Shown: piece by piece, positions 63,417 to 64,000 of the stretch
Layout: each line of letters opens with the position of its first letter
Numbering within the stretch: the stretch's first letter is position 1
Origin: Stappia sp.
GTDB lineage: Bacteria; Pseudomonadota; Alphaproteobacteria; Rhizobiales; Stappiaceae
Direction of reading: 5' to 3'
Assembly (NCBI GenBank): GCA_002722295.1
Contig: PBLF01000021.1
Location: forward strand, 1-64,000
DNA length: 64,000 bases
Program-made: the position numbers and the translations under genes
The notes under the pieces: generated by a model
What the model saw: only the letters and a program-made list of their open reading frames with translations
The model's database searches: none
Told to the model about the DNA's origin: nothing

Positions 63417-64000
63417 GCGGGAGGATTCGTTTGTCGCGGTCGAACGCGTTGGAAGCGCCGTGCGCCTGGTTCTCGACCGGCCCGGCCGTGGCAATGCGCT
63501 CGTGCCGGAACTGCTGCGTGATCTGCGCGGGGCAATTGAGCGGGCGTCGACGCTTCATCCTCCGGCCTTGATTCTCACGGGACGCGGGCGGGCTTTTTCA
63601 GCCGGTGGCGATGTGTCCGCCTTTGCCGATGCCGCCGGTGATCCGGCCAGGTTGCAGGCGTTTTCTTCCGAGATTGTGGGTGAGCTGAATGGTGCGATCC
63701 TCGATCTTCTCGCCTTTCCGGCGCCGGTCATTGCGCTCGTCAACGGGCCTGTCACCGGTGGTTCGGCGGGGCTGGTTTTCGCCTCCGACATTGTTCTCAT
63801 GAGCGAGAGCGCCTTTCTTCAGCCCTGGTACTCGGAGGTGGGCTTTTGTCCCGATGGCGGGTGGACCGCGCTTCTGCCCGAGCGCATCGGCGCGGCCCGG
63901 GCGATGGCCGTACAGGTTTTCAACACGCGCTATTCGCCTGCCGACTGCCTGTCACTTGGTCTGGCGCACGCTCTGGCAGCGCCCGAGGATCTCGAGGCGC
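63409..64000 (+). CDS. Enoyl-CoA hydratase/isomerase family protein (cut by window end)
   Basis: 197 codons are present and the frame stays open to the edge. The start is the GTG at 63409, overlapping the TetR stop by eight bases with CGGAGG upstream. Oxyanion-hole elements FSAGGDVSAF and GPVTGGSAGL identify the crotonase fold. The later segment EVGFCPDGGW has Asp where hydratases carry the second catalytic Glu, more like isomerase-type members. It should act on acyl-CoA in a beta-oxidation or aromatic ring-cleavage pathway. Confidence 0.88.
   Translation, partial: MAEREDSFVAVERVGSAVRLVLDRPGRGNALVPELLRDLRGAIERASTLHPPALILTGRGRAFSAGGDVSAFADAAGDPARLQAFSSEIVGELNGAILDLLAFPAPVIALVNGPVTGGSAGLVFASDIVLMSESAFLQPWYSEVGFCPDGGWTALLPERIGAARAMAVQVFNTRYSPADCLSLGLAHALAAPEDLEA

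Overview
The window is a high-GC stretch of an alphaproteobacterial chromosome, most likely from the Hyphomicrobiales (Rhizobiales). The support is a RirA-type iron regulator with the exact Cys91/Cys99/Cys105 spacing, a full cpa/tad pilus locus of the Caulobacter/Rhizobium kind, a PutA without a DNA-binding domain next to an Lrp-type PutR, and the order rmuC-def-fmt-truA. I see no tRNA, rRNA, CRISPR array, insertion sequence or phage gene. Nearly all the sequence is densely packed housekeeping and catabolic genes.

Layout. 0.3-3.1 kb: a chemoreceptor, then an overlapping bfd-bfr iron-storage pair. 3.1-6.8 kb: a three-gene ABC importer of the E. coli YnjBCD type. 6.9-10.7 kb: divergent putR and putA for proline catabolism. 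10.7-14.7 kb: an mgsA-glk-hrpB operon, followed by a secreted von Willebrand-like protein. 16.3-31.4 kb: a large nucleoside salvage island on one strand. It has a SorC/DeoR-like regulator, two tandem PnrA-type binding proteins, a nucleoside ABC transporter, then cdd, a purine nucleoside phosphorylase, deoC, deoA, deoB, add, upp, a XylB-like sugar dehydrogenase and a ribokinase-like kinase. Together these can import nucleosides, deaminate and phosphorolyse them, recycle uracil, and send (deoxy)ribose phosphate to central metabolism. An intrinsic-terminator hairpin between the two binding-protein genes probably sets a high receptor to transporter ratio.

31.5-36.0 kb: an anchored aspartic protease, a mutarotase, an acetylpolyamine amidohydrolase, a HAD phosphatase and a PhnD-like protein. 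36.0-48.3 kb: the Flp/Tad pilus locus, with two TadE/G pseudopilin-like genes and a small secretin N-domain protein on the minus strand, flp-cpaABCDEF-tadBC on the plus strand, and lipoprotein TadD convergent behind a 24-bp-stem bidirectional terminator. 48.5-54.3 kb: an M17 aminopeptidase, MarR regulator, NlpC/P60 hydrolase, degenerate receiver protein, GhrA-like reductase and RmuC. 54.4-58.4 kb: def, fmt, a GNAT acetyltransferase, truA and a DUF2189 membrane protein. 58.9-64.0 kb: an orphan Leu/Ile/Val-type binding protein with stacked 3' hairpins, rirA, a LysR regulator divergent from a PNPOx-family protein, and a TetR regulator behind a 39-bp perfect palindrome leading into an enoyl-CoA hydratase cut by the window end.

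The observations most worth following are the bacterioferritin whose heme-ligand position 52 is Arg, the receptor duplication plus attenuator and the aldose dehydrogenase in the nucleoside island, the 39-bp operator-like palindrome with its histone-like-tailed TetR protein, and the pseudo-receiver. I found no convincing wholly new multi-gene system.
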